64,000 nucleotides of DNA from Albugo candida (taxonomy: Eukaryota; Oomycota; Peronosporomycetes; Albuginales; Albuginaceae): the NCBI GenBank assembly GCA_905220665.1, contig CAJNAR010000152.1, forward strand, positions 496,001 through 560,000. The letters are read 5' to 3'. The translations under genes and the position numbers were made by a program. Positions 53,135 to 64,000 of the stretch are shown one piece after another. A model generated the notes under the pieces. That model ran no database searches. It was not told the DNA's origin and saw nothing but the letters and a program-made list of their open reading frames with translations. Numbering within the stretch: position 1 is the first letter of the stretch; every line of letters begins with the position of its first letter.

Positions 53135-56100
53135 ATGAGAGTTAATGATTCTGATTCTGGTAGTGCCTTTCGGAAAAAGCTTGATTTGGTAAATTTCGGC
53201 TTGGAATACGTTCAGCTCACATATCACTGACTATACTATGTGATAGAAAGCACCGATCTCTCGTCGATCATTGCGCAATAACCGCTCTCACGCACCGTTT
53301 ATTCATGAGATTAGTGATGGAGAAGAGTCGGAGCATAAGAGAAACTCTCTAAAAAAGCAAGAAAAGTCGGATGATGAATCCGATGACGCCAATCGAGGCA
53401 ATGTGGCGGAGGATTCTGATGCAGAACAAAACTCTCGAAGGATTCTTCGCTCACAAAAGAGGAATGAGCAGCAAGAGAGTAGGAAGGAAGGAGTGCAGAC
53501 TCGTCAACGAATTCGGTCCAATATTTCCGACACGGATCGTCAATTAATCGTTGAAACAGAGTCTGAAGCAGAAGTGGAACCTCCGAAAAAAAAGCGACAG
53601 CATGTTGAAAGCACAGAAGAAGAGGACGAGGAGAATGCTTTTGTGATTGACAAGATACTTGCGTGTGAGACGCATACGATGAAGGTACCCGCGCTCATCT
53701 TTTACTAAAGAGTAATGTCTCATATAATACCAAAAGGAATGGAAAGAACGTTGTGATCATCGGACCACTCGATTCCTCCAACAAGGCTCTATATTTGTTC
53801 GAGATGATGAGGAGTCAACAAGTCGCCAAGACAAGAGACAAAAGATGAATTCGTCCGATGACATACAAATAGAAAAGGAGACGAGATATCTCGTAAAGTG
53901 GAAAGATCTTTCGTATCTTCATGTGAGTTGGGAAGTGAAACGTCGTTTACTCGATTATGAGAAGAATGCGCGTGGGAAGATTATGCGCTTTCATGAAAAA
54001 CTTCGGAGTGGATCCGCCATGCAAGGATCATACGGCGACGAACTTTTTAACCCCGAGTATTGCGTCGTGGATCGCGTGTTGGATATGCAAAAAGAACCCG
54101 AGGATGATTTTTCCTTAGGAGAGGATGCAGAGGAGGTAACAGAGCCGGATAAATCTCAGTATCTTCTCATCAAATGGAAAGCTCTGTCTTATGATGAGAT
54201 AACTTGGGAGCGCAAGAGCGATGTCAAGGACGACGAAGCTATTCGTGCATTCCAACGTCGTTCCAATCACGCAGTCCGGCGATACAAAAAGTCAAAACAG
54301 ATATCGTCACACCCTATCAAAGACCGCATCAAAATAAAATTTCGAGGATACTCGACAAAAAATCCCCCTCCATTCAAGTCCATTTCTCCATACACAGCTG
54401 AAGCCGAGAAGTATGAGTCGAATGAACGAAACGATTCCGATACGTTGGAACTTCGTGATTATCAGCTGACTGGTGTCAATTGGATGTTATTCAATTGGTA
54501 TCTTTCCCGTAATTCCATGCTCGCTGACGAGATGGGGCTGGGCAAAACAGTACAGACTGTGACATTTATCAATCACTTAGCGACTATGGAAGGACTCCCT
54601 GGCCCCTACTTGATTATTGCACCCTTGTCCACACTAGCGCATTGGCAACGAGAGTTTTCAAATTGGAGCTGTCTCAATGCCGTCGTATATCACGGCACAT
54701 ATGACGCTCGAAAGTTGATTGAGAAGCATGAGTTTTACCTGACAGCGAAGGAATTCAGAGATGCGATGCTCAGCATGGGAAAGTATTGGGGTGAGTCTAA
54801 AAAAATTCGGAAACGAAGACGTTCACATGAGAAAGCGCTTGTCCGAGAGAATTCGGGCAGAATCACCCTACCGCCAGGCGCACGTACTCCTATGCAATTT
54901 ATACGATTTGATGTTCTCATTACGACATTCGAAATGCTTGGAGCCTCTGACTCCAATCGTCTCTCGCGCATTGATTGGCAGGTCGCGGTTGTCGATGAAG
55001 CACATCGTCTCAAGAACTTTAATTCCAAGTCGGCCAATATTATGCGAAAATCCGTAAAATTTCAAAATATCCTTCTTTTGACTGGCACTCCGCTACAAAA
55101 CAACGTTGAAGAGCTATGGACATTGTTACAACTTCTTGATCGAGGTCGCTTTTGCTCTAAAGGAGCTTTTCTTGAGGAGTATGGTGATCTTAAAGAGCAT
55201 TCTCAAGTCGAGAAACTTCATGCCGATCTCAAGCCGTACCTACTCCGCCGGCTGAAAGAGGATGTAGAAGCTTCTCTGGCACCGAAAGAAGAAACAATCA
55301 TCGAAGTCGAGCTCACCGTTCTGCAAAAACAGTACTATCGCGCAATTTACGAGCGGAATGTTGCATTCCTCATTCGTGGTGGGCGGAGAGCGGACGGTCC
55401 GAGTCTTATGAATGTGATGATGGAGCTTCGGAAATGCTGCAATCATCCATTCTTGATCAAAGGAGTCGAGCAGCGTGAAATGGAGCGATTAGAGAAACAA
55501 GAAGACATCACAACGGATCAGAAAGATGCTCAAATACGTGAGCTTTTGGTCACAAGCTCAGGAAAGCTCATTCTTTTGGACAAATTACTACCTCTTCTAC
55601 AGGAAGGTGGGCATCGTGTTCTGGTCTTTTCGCAGTTTAAAATCATGCTGGACATATTGCAAGACTATCTAGCGCTTCGTGGGTTTAAATTCGAGCGAAT
55701 TGATGGCAACATTACCGGCAATGAACGTCAGGCCGCTATCGACCGATTTTGTGCCACATCAAGCCAGGCTTTTGTCATGCTGATAAGCACGCGTGCTGGG
55801 GGTGTAGGAATCAACTTGACAGCCGCAGACACTGTCATCATATATGACAGCGATTGGAATCCACAAAATGATCTTCAGGCTCAAGCTCGTTGTCATCGCA
55901 TTGGTCAAACCAAAAGTGTTAAAATTTATCGCCTTCTCACCAGCAAAACGTATGAATTACAAATGTTTCATCAGGCTTCCATCAAACTCGGCCTCGATCA
56001 AGTCGTGCTTGGTGGAATGCAAGACACCAGCAACAGCTCAGTGTCTAAAGAGAAGAAATCTGTGGGGAAAAAACCATCGAGCATGTCCAAAAATGAGATT

Positions 56101-59001
56101 GAAAATTTGCTCAAATATGGTGCATATGACATCTTCAATGAGCTTCGCGATGGACAAGCAGAAGCTGCCAGCAAACGATTTGGTGAGGAAAGTATACATA
56201 AAATTCTCGAACGCAGTACACGAATCATTCACGACCCAAACGCAAATAGTCAAGAAGGAAAACAAGCGTTGATGTCCTCTTTCTCAAAAGCGACATTCAT
56301 GACATCTTCCAATGCCAATGATGAAGTTGACGTCAATGATCCGGACTTTTGGACCAAAGTGATCGGTTTAAGCGGAATTGCGTATACTGAAGGCTCCGAA
56401 GGCGATACAATGACACTGGAAAGAGGTGAACGACAATGTCGGAAAAAGCTGAAATCGTATGTTACGGACGTCGATAATGTCGGGCTGCTCCGTAAGGAAG
56501 CAACGTATGTGGACGAAGAGTATACAAATTCCCAGTCGAGCTCCGATTCTTCGACTTCGGACATTGAATTGGCGGAAAAACCCGTCTCGCTTCCACATAT
56601 AGAGATGTATGGTGGCGTCCGATTTCCAAGATTTCTTGAGCTTCTTTCCACAGAGTTGTTTGCGTTTGGATATGATCGATGGTGTGCGATACAATCGGCA
56701 CAACCTGTACTTGCACGTGTTGATCTGCAAAGGCTTCAGGAAATCTCGCAACAATACATATCCACATGTATTCGACTCGCCTCACGAGATTTTGTGGACA
56801 AATTACTAGCAAATTGGAAGTTGAGTAAACAAACGCCATCCGAGAAGCGATCGTTTCCGTCACCATCTGATGGCGCGAAAAACAAGAAAAACGCGATGTT
56901 GAATTCTATACAGCTAGAGACACTCGAAAATGAATTGCAAGTCATTGAAGCTGGTATCAACGCGTTTGGGTCACAATTTTCATTCCTTGGGAACGTGTTG
57001 AGAGACGCCAAAGTTGATAAAATAACTCAGATTGAGCAACTCGAGGGTGCGTTTACTGTGGTTAAGGAGACCGGGAACGTAAGTAGTCATACGGAGAAAG
57101 AGGTTTTGATGAATTTGAATCAGTACGAGCGGCTGTATCAGCTCCAAATGATTGTATCTCGTGACATATTTCCACTTCCTCCAATGATCGCATTGCTTGG
57201 AGAATTACAAAAAATTGATGACCCGATTCTGGTAGAGGATTGCATATCGCGAAGATATCTTCCATCCGTATCGAATAGTGCAGCGATAGATACAGTCGAG
57301 AGTACATGTCAAACGCCGTCAGAGAAAGACGCTCAACTTGAGGGCACCACCAAGGGCTCTACTATACCGCAAAGCAATCCCGGGAATGTATCACTAGCCA
57401 GTACACCTACCGACTCACAAGCACAGCTGAAAGCGCTTGAACAATTGCGACAATTTCAGGGAGTTGGTGCAGGTGTATGCGCATGGTGGACTCCAATCGT
57501 GGATGACGTGATGTTATTGCTCTATCTTTACATTCACGGATGGAAACGTGCCAACAAGGTCACAATCCACGATATACTGACCTCTACACTCTTCAACTGT
57601 CGTAGTTCCAAGCACTCGATAGATACGTGGCCTTTCCTGCTCGTTTTATTGCGTCGAGCACGATCTCTTGTCTCCCATTGGGAACGAGAGCGCAAAAGCA
57701 TTCCTCCAAGTCTTCCACCACAAGCCTCAGTTTTGCCCACAACACCCATTTCTACAAGCACGAGTCCTGAAGATGGAAAGTCGAATGAAGGATCGGAGGA
57801 AGCAATCAGAGTCTTACCAAACACATTCGCCAAAATCATCTTTTCTATCGGCATTCCTGACACGACTTTCTGCAATGGCGAAGTATCCCGTCAGGAGAAA
57901 TGGCGATATTTTCTCCACGATCCAATTTTAAGCCGAGTGACTCAGAATATTAGAATCCTAGAGCAAGAAGCTTTTCAACTGGATCAGTTCTGCCGTCACA
58001 AAATCGCGAATCAAACCTTCGTACCAAGTCGTTCGTTTATGAATGTGAAAAGAGAATGGACACTGAGTTCTATTCAGTGCAGCCGTCTTGTGGATCGCAT
58101 CGAGTTGTTTCGCTCGCTACGAACAAAGATACTGCTCCTTCCCCCCAAACATTTGCTATCCATCGTATTACGTGCTGTATCTCGCATTCGACAGAAAGGT
58201 GTGATCAAGTATCCGACTTGGTGGTCTTCTCCAACGCATGATGCGACACTTCTTCAAGGCGTCGAGTATCATGGACTCGGTGTCCAGCTCGTCAATGTTT
58301 GGGAGTTTCCAGCATTTGCCAAATTCAAACAGACAGCCGTATTTCCAAAACTGACTTGGGTCGAGAATTATGCTCGAGATTTGGTGGATGCGTGTTGCCA
58401 AGTGATGCATGCCATTCGAGCCAGTAATCCCGTGCAACTACGCCAAGGAGTACCAATGAGTGACGCGGCCAGTCGACTGGAACGTACAAGCGATATTCAC
58501 AATATGCGATGCGAAGATCCTCAAGTAATGGAACATGTGAGGAATAGAATGAATGCGGATACGTGTGAGTTTGCGCGGATCAATCTGCTGAAATGTATCG
58601 CTGAGCAACCGTCTCCTATCGGCCAGGTACGAGCAGACTTGAGCGAGGCTAAAGAAGCGCCGGAGGTGAGGCAAGATGAAGGTCTGGCTACTAGCCTGAC
58701 CGGCGACGAAGGAAATGTGCCACGAGCACAAAGTAGCACTGATTCCGAAGGGGAAGCAGACGAAATACCCAAAGAAAGTGAGGGGGAAGAAGGAATTTCA
58801 GGTGGTGCCAAATCACCGCCAACAAATTCGGAGAAACGCATGAGCGAGGAAAAAGACCCCAAGCAAGGAACCTCACAAGTGGATCTTCTTCCATCACCAA
58901 CTCTGCATGATCAGTTGACAATCGCAGAAGATTGTCGACAACCGCTTCTTCCGCAAGTCATTGTCATCGATGATTCTGATGAGGAGAAGAATGGACCTTG
59001 A
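53135..59001 (+). CDS. CHD-family chromatin remodelling ATPase, 1918 aa
   Basis: Three exons: 53135-53188, 53247-53684, 53737-59001 (introns 58 and 52 nt). The first exon provides ATG and MRVNDSDSGSAF; the larger frames alone lack a proper start. Order: acidic/basic N-terminus; two chromodomains (TRYLVKWKDLSYLHVSWE about 210, LLIKWKALSYDEITWE about 305) that read histone tails; SNF2 ATPase with ADEMGLGKTVQTV (about 430), VVDEAHRLKN (about 583) and LLTGTPLQNN; helicase C lobe with STRAGGVGINL (about 847) and QARCHRIGQTK. Post-helicase motif GLDQVVLGGM and LLKYGAYDI resemble the CHD6-9/kismet branch. CHD proteins slide or eject nucleosomes. No PHD finger or BRK domain seen. The tail ends VIVIDDSDEE, a SUMO-interaction-type motif. 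Confidence 0.95.
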
Positions 59002-59166
59002 TGAGGTGAATTTTGTGCTATTGCAATTGGCAGTCCTTCTGATTGACGGGCACACTAAAAAGAAAGCCACAGCTTTATCATTTGGTTTCCCATCAAACGA
59101 TAGAGAGCATTTTTGCTGGGCAAAGGCTCTTGCAGATGTTAATGCATCAATGAGAAAAAATCAAGC

Positions 59167-61487
59167 TCACATTTTGATATAATCGTCGCTGATGGATGAT
59201 TTCATCCTTTCAAGCGGTTCATCCCTGATGACGACAGAACTGCCATCGATGTAATCTAAGTTGTATAGATTCGTCAACGCTCTCGAACTGACGCGACGTA
59301 TGACTGATTCGCGAGCCGTATATGGAGTATACGACGGTGAGGCCGCAGGTATGGTGTCACCACGATGGAGTGAAGGTTCAGATTCTGTTAAACCTTGAGC
59401 TTTTGAAGCATGATTCAATTCTTCTATCATTCCATCGCCAACAAACAATAGTCGTTCCACTTGATTGTACTTAACGTGAAAGCCTCTTGTCTCAAAAAGC
59501 ACTCGGACAATATTGTTGAATCGAAAATATGACAATGAGTACCCGAAAGACTGCAAAACGAGCCGCATGTCATCGATTGTAATAGAACCAATACGAGAAG
59601 GATCGTGCTCCATAAATGCAGCATGCAAATCTTCGCGACTCCAATTGTGGGTCTTCATGTGCTCTCTGACACACATGATGAACTCGGAACGTAATTGTAA
59701 AGTTTCAGTCAAATGATCTACCACTTCGCCATAAGCTGCATCATCAAATCGACAGATACTAGATATAAGGATGAAATTCTTAAATATTGGAGCTTGGAGC
59801 ACGAGAACGTTGATGAATAAGGGCAATGGAATGAGAACGACTGGAGCTAAGCCATAACTGTGATAAATCCGTTTCAGCTGAAAAATAATGCACTCACAGT
59901 AGAGAGAAAAGTAGAATGCATTCAGCATCAGCAAAGACATAACCACAAAGTGCCACGCTTTACGGGAATACATTCTTGGTTTCCAAGTTGTGTACCCATC
60001 TCCTAATATGCCAGACACTTCAATACCATTCGCGTTGCTCGATTGCGTCGTCCGTACAGAATGATCAAGTGGCACACGGTGCGCGCTTATTGCATCCGGT
60101 TTTTGTGACGCCGGAAGCCGACCACAATTTATAATAAACAAGAAAACTTTACGCAATAATTGAAATCCGATATCATCATGGATTGGACCGGAGGCTCCGT
60201 GTCCATGTTTGTCGATAAAATTCCCCATTACCTTGCTTCTTTGATCACGAATGATTTCCAGCATTGCAATGGCATTGGAGGTATTCTCTTGTTGCATGGA
60301 TGAGGTTTCAACTTTGGCAATAAAATGCAACTTTTTGAACCGTTCATTAGAAATCAAAGCTCGTTTTTTACAAGACAACAGGGAAGTTTCCTCCAAAGTC
60401 GGTGTGTTTATCGGACCCTGATACTCTTCCAGATCTTTACTCAACGTAAATCTCAAGAGTTCAAGCAACGCCCCATTCAAATACCACTTGACAAGAATGT
60501 GAAAGATGACAAGTACGACACTAAACACGACGTAAGCCAATATTACAGCGTCTTGCTTGCTGGTAATCTCGAATGGGTTTTCTTCCCATTCCTCCAATAG
60601 CTCAAATCCAATTCGAGATGCTACCTCCAGCAACAAAGCAACCATAATCAGACATAACCAGGTTGAAAACTGCACTTCGATCATATGTGAAATCTGATTG
60701 TTCTCAGCATATCGCAGATATTGTGCAAATGGGAACAGTTCTGGGAGATTATATTTTCTAAGGAAAAAGTATCGGAATATTTTCAGCTCCACCACAACAG
60801 GAATGTCCGAGGTGCTTATACTTTCCTCTTTGTGATGGAAATTACCAGTGATAAGTTCAATCATACTGGCTCGTTTTGTTTCAGCCGAGCGTTTCTCAAT
60901 GAGATCGATGAGGTACTTGGTGCTGACAAGATCGCCTTTCTCCAACTGGATATTCTTCTTCCGCACGAGTAAAAAAATGACAATCGACTGAATAACCAGT
61001 CCAACAGCGACGAGAAAAACGATCAAATCTGCAACTTGAAGTCCAATCATCCAATCCGCGTATGGATCCACGCTGAAGATTTCCTTTGCGAGTTTAATGA
61101 GTAACCCAACAAACCCAAGAATCATGAATTCTAACAGACACAAGTCAGAGAAAATAAGAATTTATCAAAAGTAACAAATTTGAATAAGTGCTCACCTCCA
61201 AAAACTTTTCGTAGCATTTCACGATATTTGGGGTGGCGTTCCAAATAATGGTCCGTACGGTGGAGGAAGAGCTCTAAAATCATAACGAAGACCACCACCC
61301 CTGTTAGCAGCTCCATCACGAGGAAGAAGTCAACATTCACGCCGACGCGAAAAAGTGATGATTTGTTTTTGTCTGCTCCCATGACGACGTCAAAGCAGAA
61401 ATACGCGAGTAAGCTAATGTGCAGATAAGAAAAGCCAAGTCGTTTGATTTCTGCTTCTTCGATCGCGCCTATATCGTTCCTCTCCAA
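59167..61487 (-). CDS. MLO-like seven-transmembrane protein with EF-hand tail
   Basis: Exons 61487-61196 and 61130-59167, with a 65-nt intron joined in phase 1 to give EFMILGFVGLLIKL. The 5' end is unresolved: the frame begins with TTG at 61487, so a short upstream exon is likely. About 750 aa. Hydrophobic spans: VDFFLVMELLTGVVVFVMIL, EFMILGFVGLLI, ADLIVFLVAVGLVIQSIVIF, WLCLIMVALLLEVA, VILAYVVFSVVLVIFHIL, WHFVVMSLLMLNAFYFSLY, GLAPVVLIPLPLFINVLVL. The [EL]MxLGFxxLL motif in TM2 and the QFSTWLCLI segment before TM4 resemble plant MLO. A long loop separates TM5 and TM6. After TM7 is an EF-hand-like loop, DPSRIGSITIDD. Plant MLO proteins act in Ca2+-linked signalling. Homology is by motif only, so treat MLO as likely, not proven. 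Confidence 0.72.
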
Positions 61488-61916
61488 TACAATGCTACTT
61501 ACAGCTTAGAGGTAGCAATGTGGTAAGGGTTAGTCACACTTATCCAGAGCATTAAACTTCACTCCAATCTAGGGATATCGTGCGTATTTTTTCTTATCTG
61601 AGTAAGGGTAATAGCAGTGCTCGATTCCATGGATCACTATTCGGATTAGTCTGAGCTGTCCTCAATAACACAATTCAATTGGGCAAGAAGTGTTACGTTA
61701 GGGTCAAAAGAGACTCAGACGATTTCAGACCACTATCTTGTAAGTGTAGAGATGAGCGGAACTTAAAAAACATAAGGAAAATAGAGCCAAAGAATATTCA
61801 GATACAAATAGGGACACCCACAAGAAAGGTCTTATTTGAGACATGTGCTTATTCAGATCCGATCATGATCTCATATTTGTTATGTGGCGAATATGCCTCC
61901 ACTTAATCTCTACGCC
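61488..61916. other. intergenic; may contain missing 5' exon of MLO-like gene
   Basis: Minus-strand GT/AG signals around 61500-61560 and an ATG near 61632 could provide a first exon, but phases did not resolve cleanly. The right half is the 3' flank of the TPR-TMEM33 gene. Confidence 0.35.
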
Positions 61917-63191
61917 TTACATGATTGCACAACGCGAGCCTACGCCACCAGATCCGTTAGCAGCTTGCTGAGCAGGATCTGCCATACCCTTGAGGGTTCC
62001 TTGAAGTTTTGTGTAGACTTTTCCAATCAACGTCGGGCATCGAGGATGATGCACAATATTCAATATGACAATATTGAGATTTCTGAACGCTTCTTGCAGA
62101 GGAGGAGATACCATATAACGGATGCGCAACAATTGCCAGTACAGTATAACTAGAAGAAAATTGCGAGTAGGAGTCAGGAGTTCAAGACCCAAGACTATAC
62201 CAATAGCAACATCAATGCTTGCGGCAACAATGGGGACACGATGATATACTTTTGCCCACTTGGATTCGCTGGAGAGAGTTGCAAAAGTCGGGTCGCTGAT
62301 GAGAAATCCACATACTGGTATTACTGCTTGCTTATTCATCGTTTGAATGAGCGCTGTATTTGCGAGCCCGAGGACTTTGAATAATGAGGCCAAATATGCT
62401 GCGACATGGACCACTTCGATGAGAAGGATAGGAATCATGGCGAGTGTGTAGGTTGAAGACATCCAAAAGACGAGACAATGGCATAGCGACTGCGTTGTGG
62501 GGTCCATCAGAATACGTTGTGCGTACGCCAAGTTGAGTTTAGGTATCCCATTCGTATACGCCAGATAACTCACATAATTAAGCAATGCCACCTTGTAAAA
62601 ATTTCCGTACGCAATATGAGAAGGAATTCCGATAGGCAAACAGTACATTATAAAATTGAGTATCATCAAGTTCCGCAGTAGAAATTGAAATGTTTGAAAT
62701 CGTGCTTTCGCATCGCAAAATAGAAACGATCTCAGTGTTGGTACAGTACTGCTAGGTTTTGTGAACGAGTTAGAAGCAGAAGTGTGTTTGCCAGTGGAGA
62801 GATTTTGTTCGACCATTTGCAATCCTTCCAGCAAAGCTACATTGCTGGAGTCCACTTTGAGACCATCTTGATACGTCCGATATGCTTCAGGGTATCGGCC
62901 TAACTGAAAGAGAGCTGCACCTTTTCTTGAGTAGCCCTTTGGCCAATCTGGATTCAGTGCGATACACTTCTCAGCGTCTTTCAAAGCTTTCAACCCATCA
63001 TTGATTTTCAAGTAGCATGCTGATCGGTTACTATAGTACACGTACAATTTGCTTGGACCAGTTATTGAGCCTCCCTTCAATTCTTCTCGTTCATAAATAG
63101 CAATCGCTTCATCAAAGGATGCAATTGCATCGCGATAGGAACCAGCTGAAAAAGCTTTGTTTCCACGATTTTTTGCTTGCTCCCACGCCAT
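61917..63191 (-). CDS. TPR-TMEM33/Pom33 fusion with CaaX box
   Basis: Single exon, 424 aa from ATG 63191. Residues 1-120 form three TPR units of the STI1/SGT type (WEQAKNRGNKAFSAGSYRDAI, YYSNRSACYLKI, AALFQLGRYPEAYRTY), which bind Hsp70/Hsp90 tails. Residues about 165-400 look like TMEM33/Pom33 (Kr-h1 family): several membrane helices (LNFIMYCLPIGI, AMIPILLIEVVHVAAYLASL, VAIGIVLGLELL) and the C-terminal motif FRNLNIVILNIVHHPRCP. TMEM33/Pom33 is an ER/nuclear-envelope protein that shapes membranes and helps place nuclear pores. The protein ends CAIM, a CaaX box suited to farnesylation. I know of TMEM33 and TPR as separate proteins; the fusion looks lineage-specific. Confidence 0.83.
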   Translation of the reverse strand: MAWEQAKNRGNKAFSAGSYRDAIASFDEAIAIYEREELKGGSITGPSKLYVYYSNRSACYLKINDGLKALKDAEKCIALNPDWPKGYSRKGAALFQLGRYPEAYRTYQDGLKVDSSNVALLEGLQMVEQNLSTGKHTSASNSFTKPSSTVPTLRSFLFCDAKARFQTFQFLLRNLMILNFIMYCLPIGIPSHIAYGNFYKVALLNYVSYLAYTNGIPKLNLAYAQRILMDPTTQSLCHCLVFWMSSTYTLAMIPILLIEVVHVAAYLASLFKVLGLANTALIQTMNKQAVIPVCGFLISDPTFATLSSESKWAKVYHRVPIVAASIDVAIGIVLGLELLTPTRNFLLVILYWQLLRIRYMVSPPLQEAFRNLNIVILNIVHHPRCPTLIGKVYTKLQGTLKGMADPAQQAANGSGGVGSRCAIM

Positions 63192-63638
63192 AATGAGTGG
63201 TGAGAAAATGCCCTAAAATAACGTGTGTGTATGGATTGGTTGATAAAGATTTCTTCACTATTGTGGTATGGTCATTTTATGGAAACCTCGCTAATGTGAT
63301 GGTGCCAACGCTTCAGACGATGCAGTCGTCATTGACACTGACTTTCAAAGCAGATAATAGCGACCCTCTCTATCGTTGCTCTAATAATACATCGATCCAA
63401 CTATAGTATCACAAAATGCGATTTAGTGTAACCAAACGTAACAAAGTGAATACTTTTAACATTGATGGAATAGGGGCACTCGGTCATGTAATGTCCGTAC
63501 TTATACCAAACGGTTCCCAATACAATTAGTCAAATTGCTTTGGGCAAAATCCAGCAGACGGAACGGAAGTCCTATTTTTACTTGCCGGCCTTTCCCACTA
63601 TCTTCACAGCCAATCGAACAGTACACAAGTCGAGTGAA
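63192..63638. promoter_or_regulatory. divergent promoter region, 447 bp
   Basis: Lies between the TPR-TMEM33 gene (-) and the CSC1-like gene (+). It is AT-rich with no long open frame carrying a recognisable domain. No core promoter element could be assigned. Confidence 0.4.
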
Positions 63639-64000
63639 ATGTCTGCTACCGACGAGAATGTCGAGGACTTGACGCCTTCACGTACACTAGTGAACGGTAT
63701 TCGGATTTATTTTTCAGTCGCTCTTGTCGGATGGCTTGCTTTCGAAATAGCGCGCAAGAGAATGCTTCGGACTTACTACTGTCGGGATTACTCGGCAGAA
63801 TGGAAGCATTCTCTGATCGGCACATTGCAGCAGCAACGATGGTTCACATGGTTGTACTCGCTCTATATGGTCAAGGATGACTGGATCTTGATGAATTGTG
63901 GAATGGACGCCTTGTTCTATCTTCGATTTCTACGAATGTGTCAGAAAATTGCGATGTGCGGAATGTTGCTGTCAGGGATGCTATTTCCTCTTTACCACTA
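63639..64000 (+). CDS. CSC1/OSCA/TMEM63 channel, 5' partial
   Basis: ATG 63639 opens a frame that runs off the right edge (120 codons). It begins MSATDENVEDL, has a first membrane span (YFSVALVGWLAFEIA), a linker with RTYYCRDYSAEW, then the family pattern WFTWLYSLYMVKDDWIL and CGMDALFYLRFLRMC, and a second span. In CSC1/OSCA proteins a [W]I..V....D.E....G.DA..FLRFLR block lies between TM0 and TM1; the G-x-DA-x-x-x-LRFLR part is well kept. These channels open on hyperosmotic or mechanical stress and pass Ca2+ and other cations. Only the N-terminus is in the window. Confidence 0.78.
   Translation, partial: MSATDENVEDLTPSRTLVNGIRIYFSVALVGWLAFEIARKRMLRTYYCRDYSAEWKHSLIGTLQQQRWFTWLYSLYMVKDDWILMNCGMDALFYLRFLRMCQKIAMCGMLLSGMLFPLYH

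Noticed and set aside
1..64000. tRNA, rRNA, CRISPR arrays, bacterial operon signals
   Set aside because: No tRNA B-box/cloverleaf, rRNA-like stretch or regularly spaced repeats were seen; gene structure is eukaryotic throughout. Short RNAs could still be missed by eye.

Overview
The window is nuclear DNA of a compact eukaryotic genome, most likely an oomycete (stramenopile), possibly a compact biotroph such as Albugo; the genus is inference. Supporting signs are GT..AG introns of mostly 45-65 nt, intergenic gaps often under 200 bp, a protein with tandem C-H-GGG finger repeats of the kind annotated in oomycetes as 'WRKY19-like', a two-domain phosphoethanolamine methyltransferase, a trehalose-phosphate synthase with fused phosphatase-like domain, and a myotubularin with an N-terminal FYVE finger. 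I rebuilt most intron-containing genes by hand. In the fully resolved models the exons sum to whole codons and keep family motifs intact, so the apparent frameshifts are short introns, not decay.

Layout. 0.9-17.5 kb is dense: Nma111/HtrA-type protease (+), PH-like protein (-), SET protein (+), EB1-type CH-domain protein (-) head to head with a phosphoglycolate-phosphatase-type HAD enzyme (+), a charged protein (-), a coiled-coil membrane protein with a KKxx tail (-), a Sec1/Munc18 protein (-) and DNA primase large subunit (+). 17.5-21.5 kb is gene-poor and holds a decayed Mutator-like (MULE) transposase. 21.5-41.5 kb is dense again: MsrA (-), SPRY protein (-), LRR protein (+), LYRM7/Mzm1 (+), small secreted protein (-), TPS (-), FYVE-myotubularin (+), phosphoethanolamine methyltransferase (-), CLASP-like membrane protein (+), CaMK-type kinase (+) and a DHHC palmitoyltransferase (-). 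41.5-46.1 kb looks empty. 46.1-64 kb holds an IQ/coiled-coil protein (+), two putative nuclear regulators (-), a 1918-aa CHD remodeller (+), an MLO-like seven-span protein (-), a TPR-TMEM33 fusion (-) and the 5' end of a CSC1/OSCA channel (+).

These are housekeeping functions, not a pathway cluster. Loose themes are membrane traffic and phosphoinositides (Sec1, myotubularin, DHHC), microtubule plus ends (EB1-like, CLASP-like) and replication/chromatin (primase, CHD). The most unusual items are a 5-nt microexon carrying the catalytic cysteine of the DHHC enzyme, a CLASP-type protein with a transmembrane segment, a TPR-TMEM33 fusion ending in a CaaX box, a TPS whose phosphatase domain lacks its nucleophile, and an E2F-consensus site just upstream of the primase gene.
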